Below are positions 26,853 to 34,063 of a stretch of DNA of 64,000 bases, in pieces. The position numbers and the translations under genes are program-made. Below the pieces are notes generated by a model. That model saw nothing but the letters and a program-made list of their open reading frames with translations, made no database searches and had not been told where the DNA came from. The DNA comes from Streptomyces sp. NBC_00659 (GTDB lineage: Bacteria; Actinomycetota; Actinomycetes; Streptomycetales; Streptomycetaceae). The stretch's first letter is position 1. The number at the start of each line of letters is the position of its first letter. Where the stretch lies: NCBI RefSeq assembly GCF_036226925.1, contig NZ_CP109031.1, forward strand, positions 2,666,001 through 2,730,000, in the 5' to 3' direction.

Positions 26853-26996
26853 TTCACGGGGGGGACGGACGTAGCGGGCTTCGGAAGCAGCTCAGGGGAG
26901 ACGGACATGACGAGCTGCGGGAGCAATTCACGGGCGACTGGCGTGAACAGCTTCGGGAGCATTCACGGGAGACGGACGTGGTGAGTTTCGGGAGGG
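26853..26996 (+). repeat. Four degenerate 35-38 bp tandem repeats
   Basis: Units start at 26853, 26891, 26927 and 26962. The consensus begins TTCACGGGAGACGGACGTG and ends AGCTTCGGGAGCA. Unit lengths of 38, 36, 35 and 35 bases do not keep a reading frame, so this is not a protein repeat. It lies upstream of the FUSC gene and may bind a protein or form RNA hairpins. Confidence 0.7.
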
Positions 26997-27125
26997 AGGA
27001 GGAGCGGGTCCGAGGGCGTAGCCGGCCCCCGGACCCTGAGATGCCGCCATGTCGCACGCCGGCACGCTTGAGAACCCAGGTCAGTCGTTATGTCGCCGCG
27101 TCCTGCCTTTGGACCACCACGCATC
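26997..27125. other. Gene-free stretch right of the tandem repeats
   Basis: Nothing recognisable: no start with a ribosome site, no hairpin of note. With the flanking repeats and tRNA-like sequences it is part of a 690-base interval without protein genes. Confidence 0.4.
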
Positions 27126-27153
27126 GAGCTGCGCGGACTGGACTTGAACCAGC
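27126..27153 (-). ncRNA. Third tRNA-like T arm (degenerate 3' half)
   Basis: On the minus strand GCTGG TTCAAGT CCAGT forms a T arm with four Watson-Crick pairs and a canonical T loop, followed by CCGCGCA, which matches five of seven positions of the acceptor partner of GCCGCGG at 27271-27265. No CCA follows. Best read as a decayed tRNA 3' end. Confidence 0.5.
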
Positions 27154-27238
27154 ATCTCGGCGTACTGGGGCCTGGGCCCGGTCGATCCGGCGATCGGCGG
27201 CGAATGCTGAGTCTGGAGCAATAGTCTGAGATTGATCA

Positions 27239-27271
27239 CGGTCTGCCTCTGCCGAGTTGGGCTACCGCGGC
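27239..27271 (-). ncRNA. tRNA-like 5' half (acceptor strand, D arm, anticodon 5' stem)
   Basis: Reading the minus strand from 27271: GCCGCGG (acceptor positions 1-7), TA (8-9), a D arm GCCCAACTCGGCAGAGGC with the conserved AA and GG, one A (26) and GACCG (27-31). This is the normal order and spacing of a tRNA 5' half. What follows (TGATCAATCTCAG) is not a normal anticodon loop and stem. The acceptor strand pairs perfectly with the 3' half located upstream at 27308-27314. Confidence 0.6.
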
Positions 27272-27278
27272 GCGTGGA

Positions 27279-27298
27279 CACTCCGTGGATCCGGAGTG
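27279..27298 (-). ncRNA. 7-bp hairpin between the two tRNA-like halves
   Basis: CACTCCG at 27279-27285 and CGGAGTG at 27292-27298 pair around six bases. It lies in the 32-base spacer between the encoded CCA of the 3' half and the first base of the 5' half. Confidence 0.6.
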
Positions 27299-27303
27299 CC
27301 GCT

Positions 27304-27341
27304 TGGTGCCGCGGGGAGGACTCGAACCTCCACTGGAACCG
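27304..27341 (-). ncRNA. tRNA-like 3' half with encoded CCA
   Basis: From 27341 down on the minus strand: CGGTT (positions 39-43), CCAGT (five-base variable loop), GGAGG TTCGAGT CCTCC (perfect T arm with the TTCRANY loop), CCGCGGC (66-72), A (discriminator) and CCA. Every element has canonical length. CGGTT can pair with GACCG of the downstream 5' half (one G-U pair). No matching 5' half exists upstream of it, so as a normal tRNA it is incomplete. Confidence 0.65.
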
Positions 27342-27385
27342 TGCATTCACGACAAGCCTCAGGTTCAGCTTGCGCTCCTCGCGCA

Positions 27386-27413
27386 CCCCGGCCGCGGTGC
27401 GTTGTGGCCGGGG
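27386..27413 (-). terminator. 8-bp GC hairpin after the DUF7873 gene
   Basis: CCCCGGCC and GGCCGGGG pair around 12 bases (GCGGTGCGTTGT), ending about 10 bases from the DUF7873 stop codon. It is a likely terminator for that gene and may separate it from the tRNA-like RNA that follows. Confidence 0.6.
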
Positions 27414-27423
27414 AGTTCAAAGG

Positions 27424-28161
27424 CTACCCCTGTGCGAACAGGTAGCCGAAGACAGCCTCGCCGACGCGCTGGTCGACGACATCCGCGCCGTTGGCCTCCT
27501 CGCGGGCGAACTTGACCGCCTGCTGCAACTTCTCGACACGGTCGAGGAGTTCGTTCACGCGCCGCGCGGGCAGGGCGCCGGAGAACTTGACGGTCGTCCA
27601 GTACCCGACGGGGATGTCCTCGTAGTACACCTCGACCTGGGCCGGGTGCTTCTCGGTGGCCTCGGCCTTGACGTGGTTCCGCGGGACCTTCTTCGTACGA
27701 AGGGTCCGCACCGGCTCGGTCTTCCAGGCGTCCGTGGAGGGATCCCTCACCCAGGACTCGGAGGCGTCGAGGACGGGCAGCTTCCTTACGAAGGTGTTGA
27801 GATCGGTGAGCTGCTTCTCGAGGAAGAGCAGATAGGACACCGGCACCTCGGCGACGAGTACGCGCCCGTCCACCACCACATCGGCCCTCGCCGCGCAGTT
27901 GGCCCAGTCCTTGGTGGCGGTCACGTCGAACAGCCGCGTCAGGGTCGCCGCGGTGGCCCGCAGCACGTCCTCGGCCTGCACCTGGACCCGGGTCGACTCG
28001 GGCGGCAGCTGCTCGCCCTCCTCGTCCTTCGGCTGGTACGTCCGCGAGATGCCCGCGAGCAACGCGGGCTTCTGCAGGCCATGATGAGCAGCCGTCAGGT
28101 CCTGATGGGACTTGGACTTGATGCCCTTCTCCACTGCGATGATCTGATTGAGTTTCGCCAC
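27424..28161 (-). CDS. DUF7873 family protein
   Basis: 245 residues, soluble, widely conserved in Streptomyces as I recall, function unknown. Key blocks are AKLNQIIAVEKGIKSKSHQDL at the start, ISRTYQPKDEEGEQLPPEST, LFDVTATKDWANC, VSYLLFLEKQLTDL, the basic RTKKVPRNHVKAEATEKHP and the closing KFSGALPARRVNELLDRVEKL with FGYLF. Nothing indicates catalysis; the basic region could touch nucleic acid. GTG 28161 is the only sensible start, although its ribosome site is weak. It is divergent from the Rid gene, with the 15-bp minisatellite in between. Confidence 0.85.
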   Translation of the reverse strand: MAKLNQIIAVEKGIKSKSHQDLTAAHHGLQKPALLAGISRTYQPKDEEGEQLPPESTRVQVQAEDVLRATAATLTRLFDVTATKDWANCAARADVVVDGRVLVAEVPVSYLLFLEKQLTDLNTFVRKLPVLDASESWVRDPSTDAWKTEPVRTLRTKKVPRNHVKAEATEKHPAQVEVYYEDIPVGYWTTVKFSGALPARRVNELLDRVEKLQQAVKFAREEANGADVVDQRVGEAVFGYLFAQG

Positions 28162-28280
28162 GTCGGTGACCGTAGCAGCGACGACGGGGATCACTCGAGG
28201 GATTATTCGCCCGGGACGGGCCCAGCGTCTCCGCCCCGCGTCGGTTCGCCCCATGCCCGTCCGCCGCACGCCCGTCCGCC

Positions 28281-28400
28281 GCGCGTCGGTCGGCCGCGCG
28301 TCGGTCGGCCGCGCGTCGGTCGGCCGCGCGTCGGTCGGCCGCGCGTCGGTCGGCCGCGCGTCGGTCGGCCGCGCGTCGGTCGGCCGCGCGTCGGTCGGCC
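28281..28400 (+). repeat. Perfect 15-bp minisatellite, eight copies
   Basis: GCGCGTCGGTCGGCC is repeated eight times without a mismatch, from 28281 to 28400, with looser related sequence (CGCCCGTCCGCC) just before it. It lies in the 348-base divergent region between the DUF7873 and Rid genes. Each unit contains the palindrome CGGCCG across its junction. Confidence 0.9.
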
Positions 28401-28509
28401 GCGCCCGGCGCGCCGTCGACGGTAATAGAGGTGCGCGGGCCCGTGCCGGACCCGCATCATCGGCAGGTTGTCCGCCACCCGTCGGCGGACCCCACCCACA
28501 GGAGCCCCC

Positions 28510-28947
28510 ATGGTCCAGCGCGTCACCGTTCCCAGCCTCTTCGCGCCGCCCGTCTACGCGCACGCGTCCGTCGTCGAGGCGGGGACGAAGCTCGCCTTCC
28601 TCGCCGGGTCCGTGCCGCTCGACGCCGACGGGAAGCTGGTCGGCGCGGGCGATCCCGTACGCCAGGCCGAACAGGTACTGGCCAACCTCGACGAGCAGCT
28701 GCGCGCGGTGGGGAGCGACATGGCCCATGTCGTGTCGACCGACGTGTACGTCGTCAGCGGTGAGCCCGCGGTGCTGTCCGCGGTCTGGAATGTCGTCGAG
28801 GCCTCGGGGCTGAGCATCGGCCCGCACTCCTCGACCCTGCTCGGCGTGGCCTGTCTCGGGTACACCGGGCAGCTCGTGGAGATCACGGCGACCGCCGTCG
28901 TCCCCGAGGCCGAACCGACGGCCGGCAGTGGGCCCGGCCGCGCCTGA
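28510..28947 (+). CDS. RidA/YjgF family protein lacking the usual catalytic arginine
   Basis: 145 residues of the trimeric Rid fold: KLAFLAGSVPLDADGKLVG, QAEQVLANLDEQLRAVGS, STDVYVVSG and LVEITATAVV. True RidA enzymes deaminate reactive imines/enamines and carry an arginine in the PARS-type motif before the last strands; here that position reads PHSSTLLGVACLG, so the arginine is absent. This places it in one of the other Rid subfamilies, whose roles are mostly unknown. AGGAG lies six bases before ATG 28510. A 15-bp minisatellite lies directly upstream. Confidence 0.85.
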   Translation: MVQRVTVPSLFAPPVYAHASVVEAGTKLAFLAGSVPLDADGKLVGAGDPVRQAEQVLANLDEQLRAVGSDMAHVVSTDVYVVSGEPAVLSAVWNVVEASGLSIGPHSSTLLGVACLGYTGQLVEITATAVVPEAEPTAGSGPGRA

Positions 28948-28961
28948 CACCCGCGGAACGC

Positions 28962-29759
28962 TCACGGGGAGCGCGTCGTCAGCCCCGCGGACTCCGCCGC
29001 CGCGGTCAGGACCTGCCTCAGCATCGCCGGCGTGAGGCGCCCGGTGAAGGTGTTCCGCCGGCTGACGCACCCGAACAGCTCGACGGAGGCGGGGGCGGTA
29101 TCGATGTCGGTGCCGATACCTGTGCCGATACCCGTGTCGTCCGGTTCCGGCCGCCGTACGAGCGTCACCCGCGCCCCGTGCGCGAACACCGGACGTGGCC
29201 GGGGCACCGTCCAGCCCGCCTCCGCGAGGGCCGGCAGGGCGGCCCCCCAGCCGAAGGCCCCGAGGACGACCACCGTGCGCAGCGTGGGCCGCAACAGCCC
29301 CAGCTCCCTGACGAGCCAGGGCCGGCAGGTGTCCCGCTCCTCGGGCGTCGGCCGGTTGGCCGGTGGCGCGCAGTGCACCGGAGAGGTGACACGCACCCCG
29401 TACAGCTCCAGTCCGTCGTCGGCGCTCACCGAGGTGCCCTGCGAGGCGAGCCCGATGTCGTGCAGCGCCGCGTACAGCACGTCACCCGACCGGTCCCCGG
29501 TGAACATCCGCCCGGTCCGGTTGCCGCCGTGCGCGGCGGGGGCGAGCCCGACGACGAGGAGGGACGCGTCCGGCGGCCCGAACCCGGGCACCGGACGCCC
29601 CCAGTACGTCTGGCCGGCGAAGGCGGCACGCTTGGTGGCGGCCACCTCTTCGCGCCACGCGACAAGCCGTGGACAGGCCCGGCAGCCGGCGATCCGCCCG
29701 TCGAGCACGGTGAGATCGGCGGAGCGGGCCGCGCCTTCCGCCGGAACGCCGTTGTCCAC
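28962..29759 (-). CDS. Type 5 uracil-DNA glycosylase (UdgB-like), motif 3 altered
   Basis: 265 residues. It starts with the Fe-S cysteines CRACPRLVAWREEVA, then the active-site block GLAPAAHGGNRTGRMFTGD typical of family 5, LYGVRVTSPVHCAPPANRPT with DTCRPWL (further Fe-S ligands), VVVLGAFGW, and NTFTGRLTPAML near the end. The enzyme removes uracil and other deaminated bases. The usual histidine-containing motif (HVSxxN) before NTFTG is replaced by FGCVSRRN, apparently missing two residues including the histidine. A repeat of IGTGIGTDID lies just before it. GTG 29759 is the likely start. Confidence 0.85.
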   Translation of the reverse strand: MDNGVPAEGAARSADLTVLDGRIAGCRACPRLVAWREEVAATKRAAFAGQTYWGRPVPGFGPPDASLLVVGLAPAAHGGNRTGRMFTGDRSGDVLYAALHDIGLASQGTSVSADDGLELYGVRVTSPVHCAPPANRPTPEERDTCRPWLVRELGLLRPTLRTVVVLGAFGWGAALPALAEAGWTVPRPRPVFAHGARVTLVRRPEPDDTGIGTGIGTDIDTAPASVELFGCVSRRNTFTGRLTPAMLRQVLTAAAESAGLTTRSP

Positions 29760-29894
29760 ATCACCACGGTACGACCGCCCTACACGCCTACACCGCCATA
29801 TACGACCGCCGTACGACCGGCCGGCCGCCCGTGCCCGATCCCACTGCTCGGCACTCCCCCGCTCCGTTTCCCGGCCCCTCACTCCCACCGGCGG

Positions 29895-31427
29895 CTAAGT
29901 CATCTCCGCTCCCAGCGCCAGGAACCCGCAGATCAGCAGGAAGAGGAGGGCGAGGAGGGGCCAGATGAAGCGCAGGTACTTGTCGTAGCCGACCTTGGCG
30001 AGGGCGACGCCTCCGATGGTGACCGCGGTGGTGGGGACCCAGAGGTTCATCCAGCCGCTGGCGGCCTGCCACGCGGTCACGACGACGGCCCGGGAGACGC
30101 CTGCGAAGTCGGCGAGCGGGGCGAGGATCGGCATGGCGAGGGTCGCGTGGCCGGAGGTGGAGGGGATGAGGAAGGCCAGCGGCAGGTTCACGATGAAGAC
30201 GATGATCGCGAAGAGACTGGAGGAGGTGCCCTCCACGATGCCCTCGATGGAGTGCAGAACCGTGTCGGTGATCTTCGAGTTGTTCATGATCACGGTGACC
30301 CCGCGGGCCAGCACGATCACCAGCGCGGGCGAGATGAAGTCCGCGGCGCCCTGCACGATCGTCGCGCTCAGCTTCTGCTCGCCCATCCGCGCCACCACCC
30401 CGACCAGCACCGCCGCGCACAGGAACAGCGCCGCCAGCTCCGGGAAGGACCAGCCGAGCTCGAACCCGTACGGCCGCGCGTCCGCCTCGCCGGTGAGCGC
30501 GCTGGACCACGGCACGACGGAGAAGATCATGAAGGCGAAGACCAGCGCCGTGGTGCCGAGGACCGCCTTGTGCAGACCGGTCAGCTCGGGAACCTCTCCG
30601 GCCTCGTCCTGGGCGTGCTCGCGGTCACCCGGCAGGAACCCGGTGATCGAGCGGTCGGGGCTCCGCTGCACCCGGCGCGCGTACCGGATGACGTACCCGA
30701 TCGTGACTGCCGTCAGCACGACCCACATCACGAACCGCAGCACGATGCCGTCGCCGAGCGAGATGCCGGCGGCGGACGAGGCGACGCCCGTCGCGAACGG
30801 GTTCACCGTCGAGCACAGCACCCCGATGCCGGCGCCGAGGATGATCGTGCCGACCGCCACCATCCGGTCGTAGCCGAGCGCCAGCATCAACGGCACGATC
30901 AGCCCGTAGAACCCCAGGGTCTCCTCGGCGAAGCCCTCCACCGTGCCGAGCACCGAGAACACCAGCATGATGCCCGCGATGAGCATCGCTCCGCGCGTGC
31001 GCAGCCGGTGGGCGAGGAGGCCGATTCCCCGGTCGAGGGCACCCGTCGCGAACACCACCGTGATGAACGCCCCGATGGCGAGGACGAAGAGGAACACACC
31101 CGCGCTGCCGTACAGTTCACCGGCGAAGTCCGGCCCGACCTGCGCGGTCTTCTCGTCCAGGATTCCGTAGAGGCCGTTGACGGGCGAGAGGAAGAGGTCG
31201 TTGAGGCGGTCGACGAAGCTCTGCCCCGAGTCGACGCGGTGATACGTGCCCTGGATCGGCCTGCCCTCGGGCGTGCGGTCGTACTGTCCTGCCGGGATCA
31301 GGAACGCCAGTGCCCACACGGCGATCGTGACGATCGCGAGGACGGTCAGCGCGCTCGGAAACGTGAACCTGTGCTGGTGCGGCGGCTCTTCTGTGCCGGC
31401 CGGCTCGGTGCCGGTCGGCGTGGTCAC
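29895..31427 (-). CDS. YfcC-family transporter
   Basis: 510 residues with about twelve helices. It matches the YfcC/DcuC-like (UIT/AbgT-related) carriers: AFLIPAGQYDRTPEGRPIQGTY after helix 1, GTVEGFAEETLGFYGLIVPLM near 160, GAGIGVLCSTVNPFATGVAS near 205, and SGHATLAMPILAPLADFAG with WQAASGWMNLWVPTTAV near the end. These proteins take up small organic acids, basic amino acids or peptides. It starts 19 bases after the M20 peptidase gene on the same strand, which points to a peptide or acylated amino acid as substrate. Confidence 0.87.
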   Translation of the reverse strand: MTTPTGTEPAGTEEPPHQHRFTFPSALTVLAIVTIAVWALAFLIPAGQYDRTPEGRPIQGTYHRVDSGQSFVDRLNDLFLSPVNGLYGILDEKTAQVGPDFAGELYGSAGVFLFVLAIGAFITVVFATGALDRGIGLLAHRLRTRGAMLIAGIMLVFSVLGTVEGFAEETLGFYGLIVPLMLALGYDRMVAVGTIILGAGIGVLCSTVNPFATGVASSAAGISLGDGIVLRFVMWVVLTAVTIGYVIRYARRVQRSPDRSITGFLPGDREHAQDEAGEVPELTGLHKAVLGTTALVFAFMIFSVVPWSSALTGEADARPYGFELGWSFPELAALFLCAAVLVGVVARMGEQKLSATIVQGAADFISPALVIVLARGVTVIMNNSKITDTVLHSIEGIVEGTSSSLFAIIVFIVNLPLAFLIPSTSGHATLAMPILAPLADFAGVSRAVVVTAWQAASGWMNLWVPTTAVTIGGVALAKVGYDKYLRFIWPLLALLFLLICGFLALGAEMT

Positions 31428-31446
31428 CGGACGGTCCCGTCCCGGG

Positions 31447-32805
31447 TCACGCGCTCTGCCCCGCTCCCGCGCGGAAGCCTGCCGCGTACTCCCTTACGAA
31501 GGCACACATCGCCACGACGGTGTTGCGCAGCTCCGAGAAGAGGACGCGCTCGTTGGGTGCGTGCAGGTTGCACATGCTGTCCTGCGCCCCGAAGAGCAGC
31601 ACCTCGGCGTCGGGTGCGGCTCGTGCGAGCCCGTTGACCAGCGGAATCGATCCACCGGTCGCGATGTACGCCACTTCCTCGCCCCAGGCCTCGCGCAGCG
31701 CGGTCAGCGCGGCGCGATAGGCGGGGCCGCCGGTCGAGGCCTTGTAGCCGGGGCCCGTGTCGCCCGGTGTGACAGTGAGCGGGACGCCGAAGGGCCGCAG
31801 CGAGCGCAGGTGGTCGACCAGCTTGGCCCGCGCCTCCTTCGCGTCCTGGCGCGGGTGGAAGCGGAGATTGAGCTTGGCACGCGCGTACGGGACGACGGCG
31901 GAGGCCGCGTGTTCGACACTCGGCGCGTCCAGGCCGATCACCGTGATCGCGGGCCCGCTCCACAGCCGCTCGCCGAGGCTTCCGCTGCCGATGAGCGGGA
32001 CTCCGTCGCAGACACCGGCGAGTTCACGGAATTCGTCCTCGGTGTACGTCGTTCCGCTCCACTCCTCACGCCGCAGCCCCGCGACGGCCACATCGCCCTG
32101 CACATCGTGCAGCGTGGACAGGGCGGTCAGCAGCACGAGCAGGGCGTCCGGCGCGGCACCGCCGAACTCCCCGCTGTGCCGGGGCTCCTCGAGGGTGCGC
32201 GCCTCGACCACGACCTCGGCCGCACCGCGCAGCGCGGTGGTCAGGGTGGGGCTGCCGGGGCGGAGATTACCCAGGTCGGCGATGACCATCGCGTCGCACG
32301 CGAACCGCTCGGGATCGCTGGGCGGATAGTCGTCGAAGGGACTGCCGTACTCCTCCTGCCCCTCGAAGACGATCTTCACCCCGACCGGCGGCCGCCCCTC
32401 GTACGCCCGGAGCATCCCCAGATGAGCGATCACGTTGGACTTGTCGTCGGCGATCCCGCGGGCCCGGAGACCGCCCTCGACGGGGGTCGGCTCGAAGGGC
32501 GGCGACAGCCACAGTTTCTCGTCCCCGGGCGGCTGCACGTCGTAGTGCGAGTAGAGCAGGACGGTCGGCGCGGCCGGGTCCGGCGGCGGGATCTCCCCGA
32601 AGATCACGGGGGCGGTGCCGGGAAGATCGATGCTCTCGACACGCTCCACTCCGGCGTCCCGCAGCATGCCCACGAGGAGATCGTGGGCCTCCCGCACCGG
32701 CTCGGCCGGGAAGCCGGGGAACGCGACGGAGGGGATGGCCGCGAGGCGTTCCAGATCGGCGCGGAGGCCGTCCATCAGCGCGTCGACCTTCGCTGCTGTC
32801 TCCAC
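31447..32805 (-). CDS. M20-family metallopeptidase/dipeptidase
   Basis: 452 residues. Zinc ligands are visible as LLYSHYDVQPP (His87), ARGIADDKSN (Asp120), GQEEYGSP (Glu151/152 pair with the catalytic base), IADLGN and the last His in LHAPNE; the lid domain with HSGEFGG lies between. This is the dipeptidase branch of M20 (PepV/CNDP-like). GTG 32805 with AGGGGA upstream fits the start of the family. It heads a two-gene operon with the YfcC-type transporter 19 bases downstream, suggesting import and hydrolysis of the same compound. Confidence 0.92.
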   Translation of the reverse strand: METAAKVDALMDGLRADLERLAAIPSVAFPGFPAEPVREAHDLLVGMLRDAGVERVESIDLPGTAPVIFGEIPPPDPAAPTVLLYSHYDVQPPGDEKLWLSPPFEPTPVEGGLRARGIADDKSNVIAHLGMLRAYEGRPPVGVKIVFEGQEEYGSPFDDYPPSDPERFACDAMVIADLGNLRPGSPTLTTALRGAAEVVVEARTLEEPRHSGEFGGAAPDALLVLLTALSTLHDVQGDVAVAGLRREEWSGTTYTEDEFRELAGVCDGVPLIGSGSLGERLWSGPAITVIGLDAPSVEHAASAVVPYARAKLNLRFHPRQDAKEARAKLVDHLRSLRPFGVPLTVTPGDTGPGYKASTGGPAYRAALTALREAWGEEVAYIATGGSIPLVNGLARAAPDAEVLLFGAQDSMCNLHAPNERVLFSELRNTVVAMCAFVREYAAGFRAGAGQSA

Positions 32806-32927
32806 CCTCGGTCCCCTCTCCTGTTCCCCGGACGGCTTCACCGACAGCCTCCGCCCGCCCCGGAAGCGACGCATCCGGTGTGGTCCGTGCGATGGAAAAG
32901 GCATGCGGTGTCCCGAGCCGCGGGCAC

Positions 32928-32933
32928 TAGAGT
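32928..32933 (+). promoter_or_regulatory. Likely -10 element of a leaderless S4-protein mRNA
   Basis: TAGAGT lies six bases before ATG 32940, the spacing typical of leaderless Streptomyces transcripts, and no ribosome site precedes the ATG. The -35 match is weak. Confidence 0.45.
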
Positions 32934-32939
32934 CGGGTC

Positions 32940-33767
32940 ATGGCTTCTCAGGGTGCTGACGGGGAGATGAAGGGCGCGGGGCCCGAAGGCGGGCGCGGCG
33001 CGAACGCAGGGAGGACCGGCACGGCCGGTCGCGGCACGAACGCCGGGAAGACCTCCACAGCCGGCTCAAGGACCGACTCCGGGACCGAGGCCGAGTCCGG
33101 GGCCGAGTCCGGGACTGGCTGGACCGGCTCCAGGGCTTCTGCCACGGCGGCCTCCGGGACCGGCCCCAGGACCGCTTCCGGGATCGAGTCCGGTGGCGCC
33201 TCCGGGACCGAGTCCGTGACCGACTCCGATGCTGCTGTCACGGCGGCCTCCGCGACCGCTGGCGCCGTCAGGGCCGCCGTCGCCGCAGGGCCCGCCGGGG
33301 GCGAGAGTGTGCGGGTCGACGCCTGGATCTGGTCCGTCCGTCTCGTCAAGACCCGCTCGATCGGTGCCACGGCCTGCAAGGGCGGTCATGTTCGGGTCAA
33401 CGGGGAGCGCGTCAAACCCGCGTACTCGGTCCGCGTCGGCGACGAGGTGCGCGTGTGGCACGAGGGCCGCGAACGGGTCGTCGTCGTGAAGCGCGTGATC
33501 CGCAAGCGGGTCGGCGCACCCGTCGCCGCCGAATGCTACGTCGACAACAGCCCGCCGCCTCCGCCGCGCGAGGCCGTGGCTCCGGCGGGTGTCCGGGACC
33601 GGGGCGCGGGACGCCCGACCAAGCGGGACCGTCGCGACATGGAACGCCTGCGGGGAATGCAGACGGGTTCGTCCGGCCCCGTCCGAACCTCGGGCCCCTC
33701 CACGGGACCGACCGGCTCGACCAAGTCCCCGGGCACGACCGGGTCCGGAGGCTCCTCCCGCCACTGA
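32940..33767 (+). CDS. S4-domain RNA-binding protein (Hsp15-like) with low-complexity arms
   Basis: 275 residues. The S4 RNA-binding domain lies at about 122-180: VRVDAWIWSVRLVKTRSIGA, CKGGHVRVNGERVKPAYSV, VGDEVRVWHEGRERVVVV, as in Hsp15/RqcH-pathway proteins that bind stalled large ribosomal subunits. A homologue is usually about 130 residues; here a 115-residue Gly/Ser/Thr/Glu tract (repeated ESGAESGTG and GTESVTDSD) precedes it and a Ser/Gly/Pro tail follows. The domain is well conserved, so the gene is real. The mRNA may be leaderless (TAGAGT at 32928-32933). Confidence 0.85.
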   Translation: MASQGADGEMKGAGPEGGRGANAGRTGTAGRGTNAGKTSTAGSRTDSGTEAESGAESGTGWTGSRASATAASGTGPRTASGIESGGASGTESVTDSDAAVTAASATAGAVRAAVAAGPAGGESVRVDAWIWSVRLVKTRSIGATACKGGHVRVNGERVKPAYSVRVGDEVRVWHEGRERVVVVKRVIRKRVGAPVAAECYVDNSPPPPPREAVAPAGVRDRGAGRPTKRDRRDMERLRGMQTGSSGPVRTSGPSTGPTGSTKSPGTTGSGGSSRH

Positions 33768-33816
33768 ACCCTCCCCGCGCCCGTCACATCCCCCTCCCTG
33801 TCCCACCTCCGCCTCC

Positions 33817-33885
33817 GGTTCGTCGAGCCGCCCTGGTTCATCGAGCCGCTCTGGTTCGGCGAGCCCCGGTTCGGCGAGCCGCTCC
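33817..33885 (+). repeat. Four 15-18 bp tandem repeats
   Basis: Units begin GGTTCGTCGAGCCGCCCT (33817), GGTTCATCGAGCCGCTCT (33835), GGTTCGGCGAGCCCC (33853) and GGTTCGGCGAGCCGCTCC (33868). They lie in the 296-base interval between the S4 gene and the convergent DoxX gene. Each unit holds the dyad GGTTC-GAGCC. A second looser repeat of ACTCACCGGT lies at 33940-34000. Confidence 0.65.
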
Positions 33886-34063
33886 GGCACCCGTCTCGGC
33901 TTCCCAGCCGTCCGGAACGCGGCCGCACCGAGGCACCGGCCGACTCACCGGTACACGGGCCCACTCACCGGTCGGCGCACCGGTGCACGGGCCGACTCCC
34001 CGGCGGGCGTACGGCATCGAGGGCTCCCCCGTCCCGGAGGAGCCCTGCGTCCTTGCTGTGCCG

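Noticed and set aside
26846..27229. Open frame of 127 codons across the 36-bp repeats and the tRNA-like region
   Set aside because: Unit lengths do not keep the frame, no ribosome site is present, and the end of the frame is an antisense reading of a tRNA T arm.
27239..27341. Two-piece tmRNA (permuted ssrA)
   Set aside because: The topology fits, but the 5' half has a normal D arm, no tag-peptide reading frame is visible, and Streptomyces normally has a one-piece ssrA elsewhere.
27304..27400. Ordinary class II tRNA with a long variable arm
   Set aside because: No D arm or anticodon arm can be folded upstream of the T arm, and the variable loop is exactly five bases.
28281..28400. CRISPR array
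   Set aside because: Repeats are directly adjacent with no spacers and no cas gene is nearby; it is a simple minisatellite.
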